Assembly (NCBI RefSeq): GCF_036320965.1
Contig: NC_092255.1
Location: 11,185,703 to 11,249,702 of the forward strand
From: Panulirus ornatus
Lineage: Eukaryota > Arthropoda > Malacostraca > Decapoda > Palinuridae
DNA: 64,000 nucleotides
Direction: 5' to 3'
How positions within the stretch are numbered: position 1 is the first letter of the stretch; the number at the start of each line of letters is the position of its first letter. Below the pieces are notes generated by a model. That model saw only the letters and a program-made list of their open reading frames with translations, did no database searches and was not told the origin of the DNA. Made by a program: the position numbers and the translations under genes. Positions 48,782-61,800 of this stretch are shown in pieces.

Positions 48782-51700
48782 CTACCTACCTACCTACCTA
48801 CACTCTTAAACGCACATACCGATCCATTGAGATATATATACCTTTCAAACAGATTTTTTTTGTCATTCAAGTGTTTCTTTTTTTATTAGTTTTCTTAACA
48901 AATCCCTTTTTTAGTCTTCCAAAATTAATTGTTTTTCTTCTTTCAAGTACGTGTTTATTTAAAGTTCCCGAGTTGTTTACTTTAAGTTTTCGAAACACCA
49001 GTTTATTCATCTTCCAAGCAGTTTTTCAAACAGTTCTTTTAATCAAACAGATCTTTTTTAGTTTTTCAAATAGCCCTTTTTAAGGTATTTTCAACAGTAT
49101 TTTCGTAATACTAATTTGTTTTTGTCATCTCAACAGTTTTTTTTTTCAGTCTTCTAAATACTTCTTATCTAGTCTTCCAAACGGATCTTTTTCGTTCTTC
49201 TTAATAGATTTCTTTAATCATCCTCGCAGGTCTTTTCTATCTTCCAACTGTTTTTTCTTAGTCTCCAAAACAAATGGGAAAAAGAAAATTTGCTTATTGT
49301 AACCTACACTCTGCAAAAAGAGGGGCTTGAACGGGTCTCTCCTAGTCTTATTCATGCACGTCTGCTACCCAAACATGTCTAGTATTCCATCGACATGCAA
49401 CTACCTACACTCTTAAAAGCATACACTGATCTAATGAGATATGCATGGTAGTATGCCTGTAGAAATGGAAAAAGAAAATGGCAAAAAGAGGGGCTACCTA
49501 CCTACATACCTACACTCTTAAAAGCACATACTGATCCATTAAGATATGTATTCTTACATACATATACAAATGGAAACAAATTTGCTTAATCTTACCTCCA
49601 CTATGCAAAAAAGGGACATTTTTATGCAGGCTTTTTTATTGAAGCCTGCTACACATTCCAGAATTCCAGTAATCCAACAACACGCACCTACCTACACTCT
49701 TAAACGCACATACCGATCCATTGAGATATGTAATTCTTTCAAACAGATTTTTTTTTAGTACTTCAAATGTTTCTTTTTTTATTAGTTTTCTTAACAAATC
49801 TCTTTTTAGTTTTAAAAAGAAATTCTTTTTACTCTTTCAAGTGCGTGTTTATTTAGAGTTCCCGAGTTGTTTATTTTACGTTTTCCAAACCAATTTATTC
49901 ATCTTCCATGCAGTTTTTCAAACAGTTCTTTTAACCAAACAGATCTGTTTCAGTTTTCCAAAAAGCTCAATTTAAGTATTCTCAACAGTATCTTAGTATC
50001 ACTTATTTGTTTTTGTCATCTGAACAGTTTTTTTTTTCAGTCTTCTCAATAGTTCTTATCTAGTCTTTAAAACGGATCTTTTTCGTTCTTCTTAATAGAT
50101 TTCTTTAATCATCCTCGTAGGTCTTTTGTATCATCCAACAGCTATTTCTTAGTCTTCTAAACAAAAGGAAAAAAAATTCGCTTAATGTAACCTACTCTCT
50201 GCAAACAGTGTGTCTTGAACGGGTAACTCCTAGGCTTTTATATACAAGCCTGCTACACAAACATCTGTCCAGTATTCCATCAACGCGCAACTACCTACAC
50301 TCTTAAAAGCATATTCTTAAAAGCACATACTGATCCATTAATATATGTATTCTTACATACATATACAAATGGAAAACAATTTTTCTTAACTTTCCATCTA
50401 CTCTACAAAAAAGGACTTTTTTATGCAGGCTTTTTTATACAAGCCTGCTACCCATTCCAGATAACCAGTAATCCAACAATACGCACCTACCTACACTCTT
50501 AAACGCACATACCGATCCATTGAGATATATATATGGCTTTCATGCAAATTCTTTTTTAGTCCTTCAAATGTTTCTTTTTTTATCAGTTTTCTTAACAAAT
50601 CTCTTTTTAGTCTTCCAAAAAATTCTTTTTAGTCTTTGAAGTACGTGTTTATTAGTTCCCAAGTTTTTTTTTTCAAGTTTTCCAAACAGTAGTTTTTTCA
50701 TCTTCCATTCAGTTTTTCAAACATTTCTTTTAACCAAACAGATCTGTTTTAGTTTTCTAAAAAGCTCTTTTTAAGTATTTTATACAGTATTTTCGTAACA
50801 CTAATCTGTTTTTGTCATCTGAATAGTTTTTTTTTCAGTCTTCTATATAGTTCTTATCTAGTCTTCCTAACGGATCTTTTTCGTTCTTCTTAATATATTT
50901 CTTTAATGTTCCTGGCAGGTTTTTTGTATCATCCAACAGTTATTTCTTAGTCTCCTAAACAAATGGAAAAAAATTTTCTTATTGTAACCTACACTCTGCA
51001 AAAACAGTGGCTTGAACGGGTCTCTCCTAGGCTTATTTATGCAAGCCTGCTACTCAAACATCTGTCCAGTATTACATCAACACGCAACTACTTACACTCT
51101 TAAAAGCATATACTGATCTAATGAGATGTGTATCGTAGGATGCCTGTACAAATGGAAAAAAAAATGGCAAAAAGAGGGGCTACCTACACTCTTAAAAGCA
51201 TATACTGATCCATAAAGATATGTATTGTTACATACATATACAAGTGGAAAACAAACGCTTAATTTTACCTCCACTCTGCAAAAAAGGGTACTTTTTTAGG
51301 CAGGCTTTTTTATGCAAGCCTGCTATGCATTCCAGAAATCCAGTAATCCAACAACACGCACCTTCCTACACTCTCAAACTTACATACCGATCCATTGAGA
51401 AATATATGGCTTTCAAACAGATTTTTTTTTTTTTGTCCTTCAAATGTCTCTTTTTTTTCATTATTCTTCTTAACAAATCTCTTTTTAGTCTTCCAAAAAA
51501 AATTCTTTTTAGTCTTTCAAGTACGTGTTTATTTAGAGTTCCCGAGTTGTTTTTTTTAAGTTTTCCAAACAACAGTTCATTGATCTTACAAGGAGTTTTT
51601 GAAACTTCTTTTAGCCAAAAAGATCTGTTTTAGTTTTCCAAAGAGCTCTTTTTGAGTATTTTTAACAGTATTTTCGTAACACTAATTTGTTTTTGTCATC

Positions 51701-52955
51701 TGAAGTTTTTTTTTCAGTCTTCTAAATAGTTCTTATCTAGTCTTCTAAACGTTTCTTTTTCGTTCTTCTTAATAGATTTCTTTAATCTTCCTGGTAGGTT
51801 TTTGTATTTTCCAAGTTATTTCTTAGTCTCCTAAACAATGGAAAAAAAATTCGCTTCTTGCAAGCTACACTTTGCGAAAAAAGGGGCTTGAACTTGTCTC
51901 TCCTAGGCTTTTTTTTTTTTATCAAGCCTGCTACCCAAACATCTCTCCAGTATTTCATCAACACGCAAATACCTACACTCTTGGAAGTATATACTGATCT
52001 AATGAGATATGTATGGTAGTATGCCTGTACAAATGGAAAGAAAAATGGCAAAAAGAGGGGTTACCTACCTACCTACCTTCACTCTTAAAGGCACATACTG
52101 ATCCATTAAGATATGTATTCTTACAAACATATACAAATGGAAAACAAATATGATTAATTTCACCTCCACTCTGCGAAAAGAGGACTTTTTTATGCAGGCT
52201 TTTTTAGGCAAGCCTGCTACCTATTCCAAAAATCCAGTAATAAAAGAACACGCACCTACCTACACTCTTAAACGCACATACCGATCCATTGAGATATATA
52301 TGACTTTCAAACAGATTTTTCTTTATTCCTTCAAATGTTTCTTTTTTTTTATTAGTTTTCTTAACAAATCTCTTTTTAGTCTTCCAATAAAAAATTCTTT
52401 TTAGTCTTTCAAGTACGTGTTTATTTAGAGTTCCCGAGTTTTTTTTTAAGTTTTCCAAACAGCAATTTATTCATCTTCCAAGCAGTTTTTCAAACAGTTC
52501 TTTTAACCAAACAGATCTGTTTTAGTTTTCCAAAAAGCTCTTTTTAAGTATTTTTAACAGTATTATCGTAATACTAATTTGTTTTTGTCATCTAAACAGT
52601 TTTTTTTTTCAGTCTTCTAAATAGTTCTTATCTAGTCTTCTAAACGGAACTTTTTCGTTCTTCTTAATAGATTTCTTTAATCTTCCTGGCAGGTCTTTTG
52701 TGTCTTAAAACAGTTATTTCTTAGTCTTCTAAACAAATGGAGAAAAAATTCTCTTATTGTAACCTACACTCTGCAAAAACAGTGGCTTGAACGGCTCTCT
52801 CCTAGGCTTATTTATTCAAGCCTGATACCCAAACATCTGTCCAGTATTTCATCAACACGCAACTACCTACATTCTTGAAAGCATATACTGATGTAATGAG
52901 ATATGTATGGTAGTATGCCTATACAAATGGAAAAAGAAAATGGCAAAAACAGGGG
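48782..52955 (+). repeat. HOR copy H5 (p2 lost, two internal deletions)
   Basis: p1/p2 hybrid 48782 (only 712 bp), p3 49494, p4 from the junction near 50,315, p5 51180, p6 52061. The first monomer begins p1 and ends with p2 markers (CCAACTGTTTTTTC, GAAAATTTGC). It also lacks the front of module X2. The p3/p4 boundary has lost its CTAC block. Confidence 0.8.
52194..52217 (+). repeat. Inverted repeat/hairpin in module X2 (p6 type)
   Basis: Arms GCAGGCTT and AAGCCTGC intact with loop TTTTAGGC. In the p6 copy at 56,6xx one arm has become AAGCTTGC, so the stem is not invariant. Confidence 0.82.
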
Positions 52956-55900
52956 CTACGTACCTACCTACCTACACTCTTAAAAGAACATACTGATCCA
53001 TTAAGGTATGTATTCTTACGTATATATACAAATGGAAAACAAATTTGCTTAATTTTACCTCCACTCTTCAAAAAAAGGACTTTTTTATGAAGGCTTTTTT
53101 ATGCAAACCTGCTACCCATTCCAGAAATCCAGTAATGCAACAACACGAACCTACCTACACTCTTAAACGCACATACCGATCCATTGAGATATATATACCT
53201 TTCAAACAGATTTTTTTTTAGTCATTCATATGTTTCTTTTCTTATTAGTTTTCTTAACAAATCCCTTTTTTAGTCTTCCAAAATTAATTCTTTTTTTCTT
53301 TCAAGTACGTGTTTATTTAGAGTTCCCGAGTTGTTTACTTTAAGTTTTCGAAACAGCAGTTTATTCATCTTCCAAGCAGTTTTTCAAACAGTCCTTTTAA
53401 CCAAACAGATCTGTTTTAGTTTTTCAAATAGCCCTTTTTAAGGTATTTTCAACAGTATTTTCGTAATACTAATTTGTTTTTGTCATCTGAACAGTTTTTT
53501 TTTTCAGTCTTCGAAATAGTTCTTATCTAGTCTTCCAAACAGATCTTTTTCGTTCTTCTTAATAGATTTCTTTAATCATCCTCGCAGGTATTTTGTATCT
53601 TCCAACTGTTTTTTCTTAGTCTCCTAAACAAATGAAAAACAGAAAATTTGCTTATTGTAACCTACACTCTGCAAAAAGAGGGGCTTAAACGGGTCTCTCC
53701 TAGACTTATTTATGCAAGTCTGCTACCCAAACATGTCTAGTATTCCATCAACATGCAACTACCTACTCTCTTAAAGCATATACTGATCTAATGAGATATG
53801 TATGGTAGTATGACTGTACAAATGGAAAAAGAAAATGGCAAAAAGAGGGGCTACCTACCTACCTACCTACACTCTTAAAAGCACATACTGATCCATTAAG
53901 ATATGTATTTTTACATACATATACAAATGGAAACAAATTTGCTTAATCTTACCTCCACTCTGCAAAAAAAGGGACATTTTTATGCAGGCTTTTTTATTGA
54001 AGCCTGCTACCCATTCCAGAATTCCAGTAATCCAACAACACGCACCTACCTACACTCTTAAACGCACATACCGATCCATTGAGATATATAAGGCTTTCAA
54101 ACAGATTTTTTTTTAGCCCTTCAAATGTTTCTTTTTTTATTAGTTTTCTTAACAAATCTCTTTTTAGTTTTAAAAAAAAATTCTTTTTACTCTTTCAAGT
54201 ACGTATTTATTTATAGTTCCCGAATTGTTTATTTCAAGTTTTCCAAACCAGTTTATCTATCTTCCTTGCAGTTTTTCAAACACTTCTTTTAACCAAACAG
54301 ATCTGTTTTAGTTTTCCAAAAAGCTGAATTTAAGTATTCTCAACAGTATTTTAGTAACACTTATTTGTTTTTGTCATCTGAACAGTTTTTTTTTCAGTCT
54401 TCTCAATAGTTCTTATCTAGTCTTCCAAACGGATCTTTTTCGTTCTTCTTAATAGATTTCTTTAATCATCCTGGTAGGTCTTTTGTATCTTCCAACAGCT
54501 ATTTCTTAGTCTCCTAAACAAAAGGAAAAAAAATTCGCTTAATGTAACCTACTCTCTGCAAAAAGTGTGGCTTGAACGGGTAACTACTAGGCTTATATAT
54601 GCAAGCCTGCTACACAAACATATGTCCAGTATTCCATCAACGCGCAACTACCTACACTCTTAAAAGCATATACTGATCTAATGAGATAAATATGTTAGTA
54701 TGCATGTACAAATGGAAAAAAAAATGGCAAAAAGAGGGGCTACCTACCTACCTACCTACACTCTTAAAAGCACATACTGATCCATTAAGATATGTATTCT
54801 TACATACATATACAAATGGAAAACAAATTTGCTTAATTTTCCCTCTACTCTGCAAAAAAAGGACTTTTTTATGCAAGCTTTTTTATGCAAGACTGCTACC
54901 CATTCCAGATTTCCAGTAATCCAACAATACGCACCTACCTACACTCTTAAACGCATATACCGATCCATTGAGATATATATATGGCTTTCATGCAGATTCT
55001 TTTTTAGTCCTTCAAATGTTTCTTTTTTTATTAGTTTTCTTAACAAATCTCTTTTTAGTCTTCCAAATAATTCTTTTTAGTCTTTGAAGTACGTGTTTAT
55101 TAGTTCCCGAGTTGTTTTTTTCAAGTTTTCCAAACAGTAGTTTTTTCATCTTCCATGCAGTTTTAGAAACATTTCTTTACCAAACAGATCTGTTTTAGTT
55201 TTCTAAAAAGCTCTTTAAGTATTTTATACAGTATTTTCGTAACAATAATTTGTTTTTGTCATCTGAATAGTTTTTTTTTCAGTCTTCTATATAGTTCTTA
55301 TCTAGTCTTCCAAACGGATCTTTTTCGTTCTTCTTAATATATTTCTTTAATGTTCCTGGCAGGTCTTTTGTATCATCCAACAGTTATTTCTTAGTCTCCT
55401 AAACAAATGGAAAAAAATTCTCTTATTGTAACCTACACTCTGCAAAAAGAGTGGCTTGAACCGGTCTCTCCTAGGCTTATTTATGCAAGTCTGCTACTCA
55501 AACATCTCTCCAGTATTCCATCAACACGCAACTACCTACACTCTTAAAAGCATATACTGATCTAATGAGATATGTATGTTAGTATGCCTGTACAAATGGA
55601 AAAAGAAAAAAATGGCAAAAAGAGGGGCCACCTACACTCTTAAAAGAATATACTGATCCATAAAGATATGTATTGTTACATACATATACAAGTGGAAAAC
55701 AAACGCTTAATTTTACCTCCACTCTGCAAAAAAAAGGTACTTTTTTAGGCAGGCTTTTTTATGCAAGCCTGCTATGTATTACAGAAATCCAGTAATCCAA
55801 TAACACGCACCTACCTACACTCTTAAACGCACATACCGATCCATTGAGATATATATGGCTTTCAAACAGATTTTTTTTTTTTAGTCCTTCAAATGTCTCT

Positions 55901-57404
55901 TTTTTTTATTATTCTTCTTAACAAATCTCTTTTCAGTCTTCCAAAAAAAATTCTTTTTAGTCGTTCAGGTACGTGTTTATTTAGAGTTCCCGAGTTGTTT
56001 TTTTTTAAGTTTTCCAAACAGGAGTTTATTGATCTTCCAAGCAGTTTTTGAAACTTCTTTTAGCCAAACAGATCTGTTTTAGTTTTCCAAAAAGCTCTTT
56101 TTGAGTATTTTTAACAGTATTTTCGTAACACTAATTTGTTTTTGTCATCTGAAGCTTTTTTTTTTCAGTCTTCTAAATAGTTCTTATCTAGTCTTCTAAA
56201 CGGATCTTTTTCGTTCTTCTTAATAGATTTCTTTAATCTTCCTGGTAGGTTTTTTGTAACTTCCAACAGTTATTTCTTAGTCTCCTAAACAATGGAAAAA
56301 AAATTCGCTTCTTGTGAGCTACACTTTGCAAAAAGCGGGGCTTGAACTTGTATCTCCTAGGCTTATTTTTTATCAAGCCTGCTACCCAAACATCTGTCCA
56401 GTATTTCATCAACACGCAAATACCTACACTCTTCGAAACATATAATGATCTAATGAGATATGTATGGTAGTATGCCTGTACAAATGGAAAGAAAAATGGC
56501 AAAAAGAGGGGTTACCTACCTACCTACCTACACTCTTAAAGGCACATACTGATCCATTAAGATATGTATTCTTACATACATATACAAATGGAAAACAAAT
56601 ATGATTAATTTCACCTCTACTCTGCGAAAAAAGGACTAATAATGCAGGCTTTTTTAGGCAAGCTTGCTACCCATTCCAGAAATCCAGTAATCCAACAACA
56701 CGCACCTACTTACACTCTTAAACGCACATAACGATCCATTGAGATATATATGACTTTCAAACAGATTTTTCTTTAGTCCTTCAAATGTTTCATTTTTTTA
56801 TTATTTTTCTTAACAAATCTCATTTTAATCTTCCAATAAAAAACTCTTTTTAGTCTTTCAAGTACGTGTTTATTTAGAGTTCCCGAGTTGTTTTTTAAAT
56901 TTTCCAAACAGCAGTTTATTCATCTTCCAAACAGTTTTTCAAGCAGTTCTTTTAACCAAACAGATCTGTTTTAGTTTCCCAAAAAGCTCTTTTTATGTAT
57001 CTTTAACATTATTTTCGTAATACTGATTTGTTTTTGTCATCTAAACAGTTTTTTTTTTCAGACTTCTAAATAGTTCTTATCTAGTCTTCTAAACGGAACT
57101 TTTTCGTTCGTCTTAATAGATTTCTTTAATCTTCCTGCCAGGGCTTCTGTGTCTTCCAACAGTTATTTCTTAGTCTCCTAAACAAATGGAGAAGAAATTC
57201 GCTTCTTGTAACCTACACTCTGCAAAAAGAGAGGCTTGAACGGGTCTCTCCTAGGCTTATTTATGCAAGCCTGATACCCAAACATATGTCCAGTATTTCA
57301 TCAACCCGCAACTACCTACATTCTTCAAAGCATATACTGATGTAATGAGATATGTATGGTAGTATGCCTGTACAAATGGAAAAAGAAAATGGCAAAAATA
57401 GGGG
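52956..57404 (+). repeat. HOR copy H6 (p2 lost)
   Basis: p1/p2 hybrid 52956 (895 bp), p3 53851, p4 54740, p5 55628, p6 56511. It shares the p1/p2 fusion with H5 but without the 712-bp shortening, so the fusion came first or arose twice. Confidence 0.8.
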
Positions 57405-58888
57405 CTACCTACCTACCTACCTACACTCTTAAAAGCAAATGCTGATCCATTAAGATATGTATTCTTAGAAATGGAAAACAAATTTGCTTAATTTTACCTC
57501 CATTCTTCAAAAAAAGGAATTTTTTATGAAGGCTTTTTTATGCAAACCTGCTACCCATTCCAGAAATCCAGTAATGCAACAACACGAACCTAAATACACT
57601 CTTAAACGCACATACCGATCCATTGAGATATATATAACTTTCAAACAGATTTTTTTTTAGTCATTCAAATGTTTCTTTTTTATTAGTTTTCTCAACAAAT
57701 CCCTTTTTTAGTCTTCCAAAATTAATTCTTTTTCTTCTTTCAAGTACGTGTATATTTAGAGTTCCCGAGTTGTTTACTTTAAGTTTTCGAAACAGTAGTT
57801 TATTCATCTTCCAAGCAGTTTTTCAAACAGTTCTTTTAACCAAACAGATCTGTTTTAGTTTTTCAAATAGCCCTTTTTAAGGTATTTTCAACAGTATTTT
57901 CGTAATACTAATTTGTTTTTGTCATCTGAACAGTTTTTTTTTTCAGTCTTCTAAATAGTTCTTATCTAGTCTTCCAAACGAATCTTTTTCGTTCTTCTTA
58001 ATAGATTTCTTTAATCATCCTCGCAGGTCTTTTATATCTTCCAACTGTTATTTCTTAGTCTCCTAAACAAATGGAAAAAAGAAAATTCGCTTCTTGTAAC
58101 CTAAACTCTACAAAAAGAGGAGCTTGAACGGGTCTCTCCTAGGCTTAATTATGCACGTCTGCTACCCAAACATGTCTAGTATTCCATCAACGTGCAACTA
58201 CCTACACTCTTAAAAGCATATACTGATCTAATGAGATATGTATGGTAGTATGCCTGTACAAATGGAAAAAGAAAATTTCAAAAAGAGGGGCTACCTACCT
58301 ACCTACCTACACTCTTAAAAGCACATACTGATCCATTAAAATATGTAAGGTTACATACATATACAAATAGAAAATACTTTGCTTAATCTTACCTCCACTC
58401 TGCAAAAAAAAGGGACATTTTTATTCAGGCTTTTTTATTGAAGCCTGCTACCCATTCCAGAATTCCAGTAATCCAACAACACGCACCTACCTACACTCTT
58501 AAACGCACATACCGGTCCATTGAGATATATATGGCTTTCAAACAGATTTTTTTTTAGTCCTTCAAAGTTTTCTTTTTTCATTAGTTTTCTTAATAAATAG
58601 CTTTTTAGTGTTCCAAAAAAAATTCTTCTTAGTCTTTCAAGTACGTGTTTATTTAGAGTTCCCGAGTTGTTTTTTTAAGTTTTCCAAACAGCAGTTTATT
58701 CATCTTCCAAGCAGTTTTTCAAACATTTCTTTTAACCAAACAGACCTTTTTTAGTTTTCCAAAAATCTCTTTTAAAGTATTTCATCAACACGCAACTACC
58801 TACATTCTTGAAAGCATATACTGATGCAATGAGATAATGATGGTAGTATGCCTGTACAAATGGAAAAAGAAAATGGCAAAAAGAGGGG
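57405..58888 (+). repeat. HOR copy H7 (only p1 and a p2/p6 fusion)
   Basis: p1 57405 is complete. p2 58291 breaks at 58,777-58,782 inside GTATTT and continues as the end of p6 (TTCATCAACACGCAAC, ATTCTTGAAAG), giving a 598-bp monomer. Between these points all of p3, p4 and p5 and parts of p2 and p6 are missing, so this HOR copy is reduced to about 1.5 kb. Confidence 0.83.
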
Positions 58889-61800
58889 CTACCTACCTAC
58901 CTACCTAAACTCTTAAAAGCACATACTAATCCATTAAGATATGTATTCTCACATATATATACAAATGGAAAAAAAATTTCCTTAATTTTACCTCCACTCT
59001 TCAAAAAAATGACTTTTTTATGAAGGCTTTTTTATGCAAACCTGCTACCCATTCCAGAAATCCAGTAATGCAACAACACGAACCTACCTACACTCTTAAA
59101 CGCACATACCGATCCATTGAGATATATATACTTTTCAAAGAGATTTTTTTTTAATCATTCAAGTGTTTCTTTTTTATTAGTTTTCTGAACAAATCCCTTT
59201 TTTAGAGTTCCAAAATTAATTCTTTTTCTTCTCTCAAGTACGTGTTTATTTAAAGTTCCCGAGTTGTTTACTTTAAGTATTCGAAACAGCAGTATATTCA
59301 TCTTCCAAGCAGCTTTTCAAACAATTCTTTTAACCAAATAGATCCGTTTTAGTTTTTCAAATTGCCCTTTTTAAGGTATTTTCAACAGTATTTTCGTAAT
59401 ACTAATTTGTTTTTGTCATCTGAACAGTTTTTTTTTTCAGTCATCTAAATAGTTCTTATCTAGTCTTCCAAACGGATCTTTTTCGTTCTTCTTAATAGAT
59501 TTCTTTAATCATCCTCGCAGGTCTTTTATATCTTCCAACTGTTATTTCTTAGTCTCCTAAACAAATGGAAAAAAGAAAATTCGCTTATTGTAACCTACAC
59601 TCTGCAAAAAGAGGGGCTTGAACGTGTCTCTCCTAGGCTTATTTATGCAAGTTTGCTACCCAAACATGTCTAGTATTCAATCAACATGCAACTACCTACA
59701 CTCTTAAAAGCATATACTGATCTAATGAGATATGTATGGTAGTATGCCTGTACAAATAAAAAAATAAAATGGCAAAAAGAGGGGCTACCTAAATACCTAC
59801 CTACACTCATAAAAGCACATACTGATCCATTAAAATATGTAAGGTTACATGCATATACAAATGGAAACAAATTTGCTTAATCTTACCTCCACTCTGCAAA
59901 AAAGGGGACATTTTTATTCAGGCTTTTATATTCAAGCCTGCTGCCCATTCCAGAATTCCAGTAATCCAACAACACGCACCTACCTACACTATTAAACGCA
60001 CATACCGGTCCATTGAGATATATATGGCTTTCAAACAGATTTTTTTTTTAGTCCTTCAAATTTTTCTTTTTTTTATTAGTTTTCTTAATAAATCTCTTTT
60101 TAGTGTTCAAAAAAAAATTCTTCTTAGTCTTTCAAGTACGTGTTTATTTAGAGTTCCCGAGTTGTTTTTTTAAGTTTTCCAAACGGCAGTTTATTCATCT
60201 TCCAAGCAGTTTTTCAAACATTTCATTTAACCAAACATATCTTTTTTAGTTTTCCAAAAAGCTCTTTTAAAGTATTTTCAACAGTATTTTCGTAACACTA
60301 ATTTGTTTTTGTCATCTGAACAATTTTTTTTTCAGTCTTCTAAATAGTTCTTATCTAGTCTTCCAAACGGATCTTTTTCGTTCTTCTTAATAGATTTCTT
60401 TAATCATCCTCGCAGGTCTTTTCTATCTTCCAACTGTTTTTTCTTATTCTCCTAAACAAATGGGAAAAAGAAAATTTGCTTATTGTAACCTACACTCTGC
60501 AAAAAGAGGGGCTTGAACGGGTCTCTCCTAGTCTTATTTATGCAAGTCTGGTATTCCATCAACGTGCAACTACCTACACTCTTAAAAGCATATACTGATC
60601 TAATGAGATATGTATGGTAGTATGCCTGTACAAATGGAAAAAGAAAATGGCAAAAAGAGGGGCTACCTACCTACCTACCTACACTCTTAAAAGCACATAC
60701 AGATCCATTAAGAAATGTATTCTTACATACATATACAAATGGAAACAAATTTGCTTATTCTTACCTCCACTCTGCAAAAAAAGTGACATTTTTATGCAGG
60801 CTTTTTTATTGAAGCCTGCTACCCATTCCAGAATTCCAGTATTCCAACAACACGCACCTAACTACACTCTTAAACGCAAATATCGATCCATTGAGATATT
60901 TAAGGCTTTCAAACAGATTTTTTTTTAGTCCTTCAAATGTTTCTTTTTTTATTAGTTTTCTTAACAAATCTCTTTTTAGTTTTAAAAAGAAATTCTTTTT
61001 ACTCTCTCAAGTGCGTGTTTATTTAGAGTTCCCGAGTTGTTTATTTTAAGTTTTCCAAACCAGTTTATTCATCTTCCATGCAGTTTTTCAAATAGTTCTT
61101 TTAACCAAACAGATCTGTTTTAGTTTTCCAAAAAGCTCAATTTAAGTATTCTCAACAGTATTTTAGTAACACTTATTTGTTTTTGTCATCTGAACAGTTT
61201 TTTTTTCAGTCTTCTCAATAGATCTTATCTAGTCTTCCAAACGGATCTTTTTCGTTCTTTTTAATGGATTTCTATAATTATCCTGGTAGGTCTTTTGTAT
61301 CTTCCAACAGCTATTTCTTAGTCTCCTAAACAAAAGGAAAAAAAAATTCGCTTAATGTAACCTACTCTCTGCAAAAAGTGTGACTTGAACGGGTAACTCT
61401 TAGGCTTATATATGCAAGCCTGCTACACAAACATCTGTCCAGTATTCCATCAACGCGCAACTACCTACAATCATAAAAGCATATTCTGATCTAATGAGAT
61501 ATGTACAAATGGAAAAAAAAAATGGCAAAAAGAGGGGCTACCTACCTACCTACCTACACTCTTAAAAGCACATACTGATCCATTAAGATATGTATTCTTA
61601 CATACATATACAAATGGAAAACAAAAAAGGACTTTTTTATGCAGGCTTTTTTATGAAACCCTGCTACCCATTCCAGATATCCAGTAATCCAACAATACGC
61701 ACCTACCTACACTCTTAAATGCACATACCGATCCATTGAGATATACATATGGCTTTCATGCAGATTCTTTTTTAGTCCTTCAGATGTTTCTTTTTTTATC

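Noticed and set aside
52381..52400. AATAAA polyadenylation signal in p6 monomers (CCAATAAAAAATTC)
   Set aside because: Arises from one substitution in an A-rich tract, limited to p6, with no transcript or gene upstream to end.
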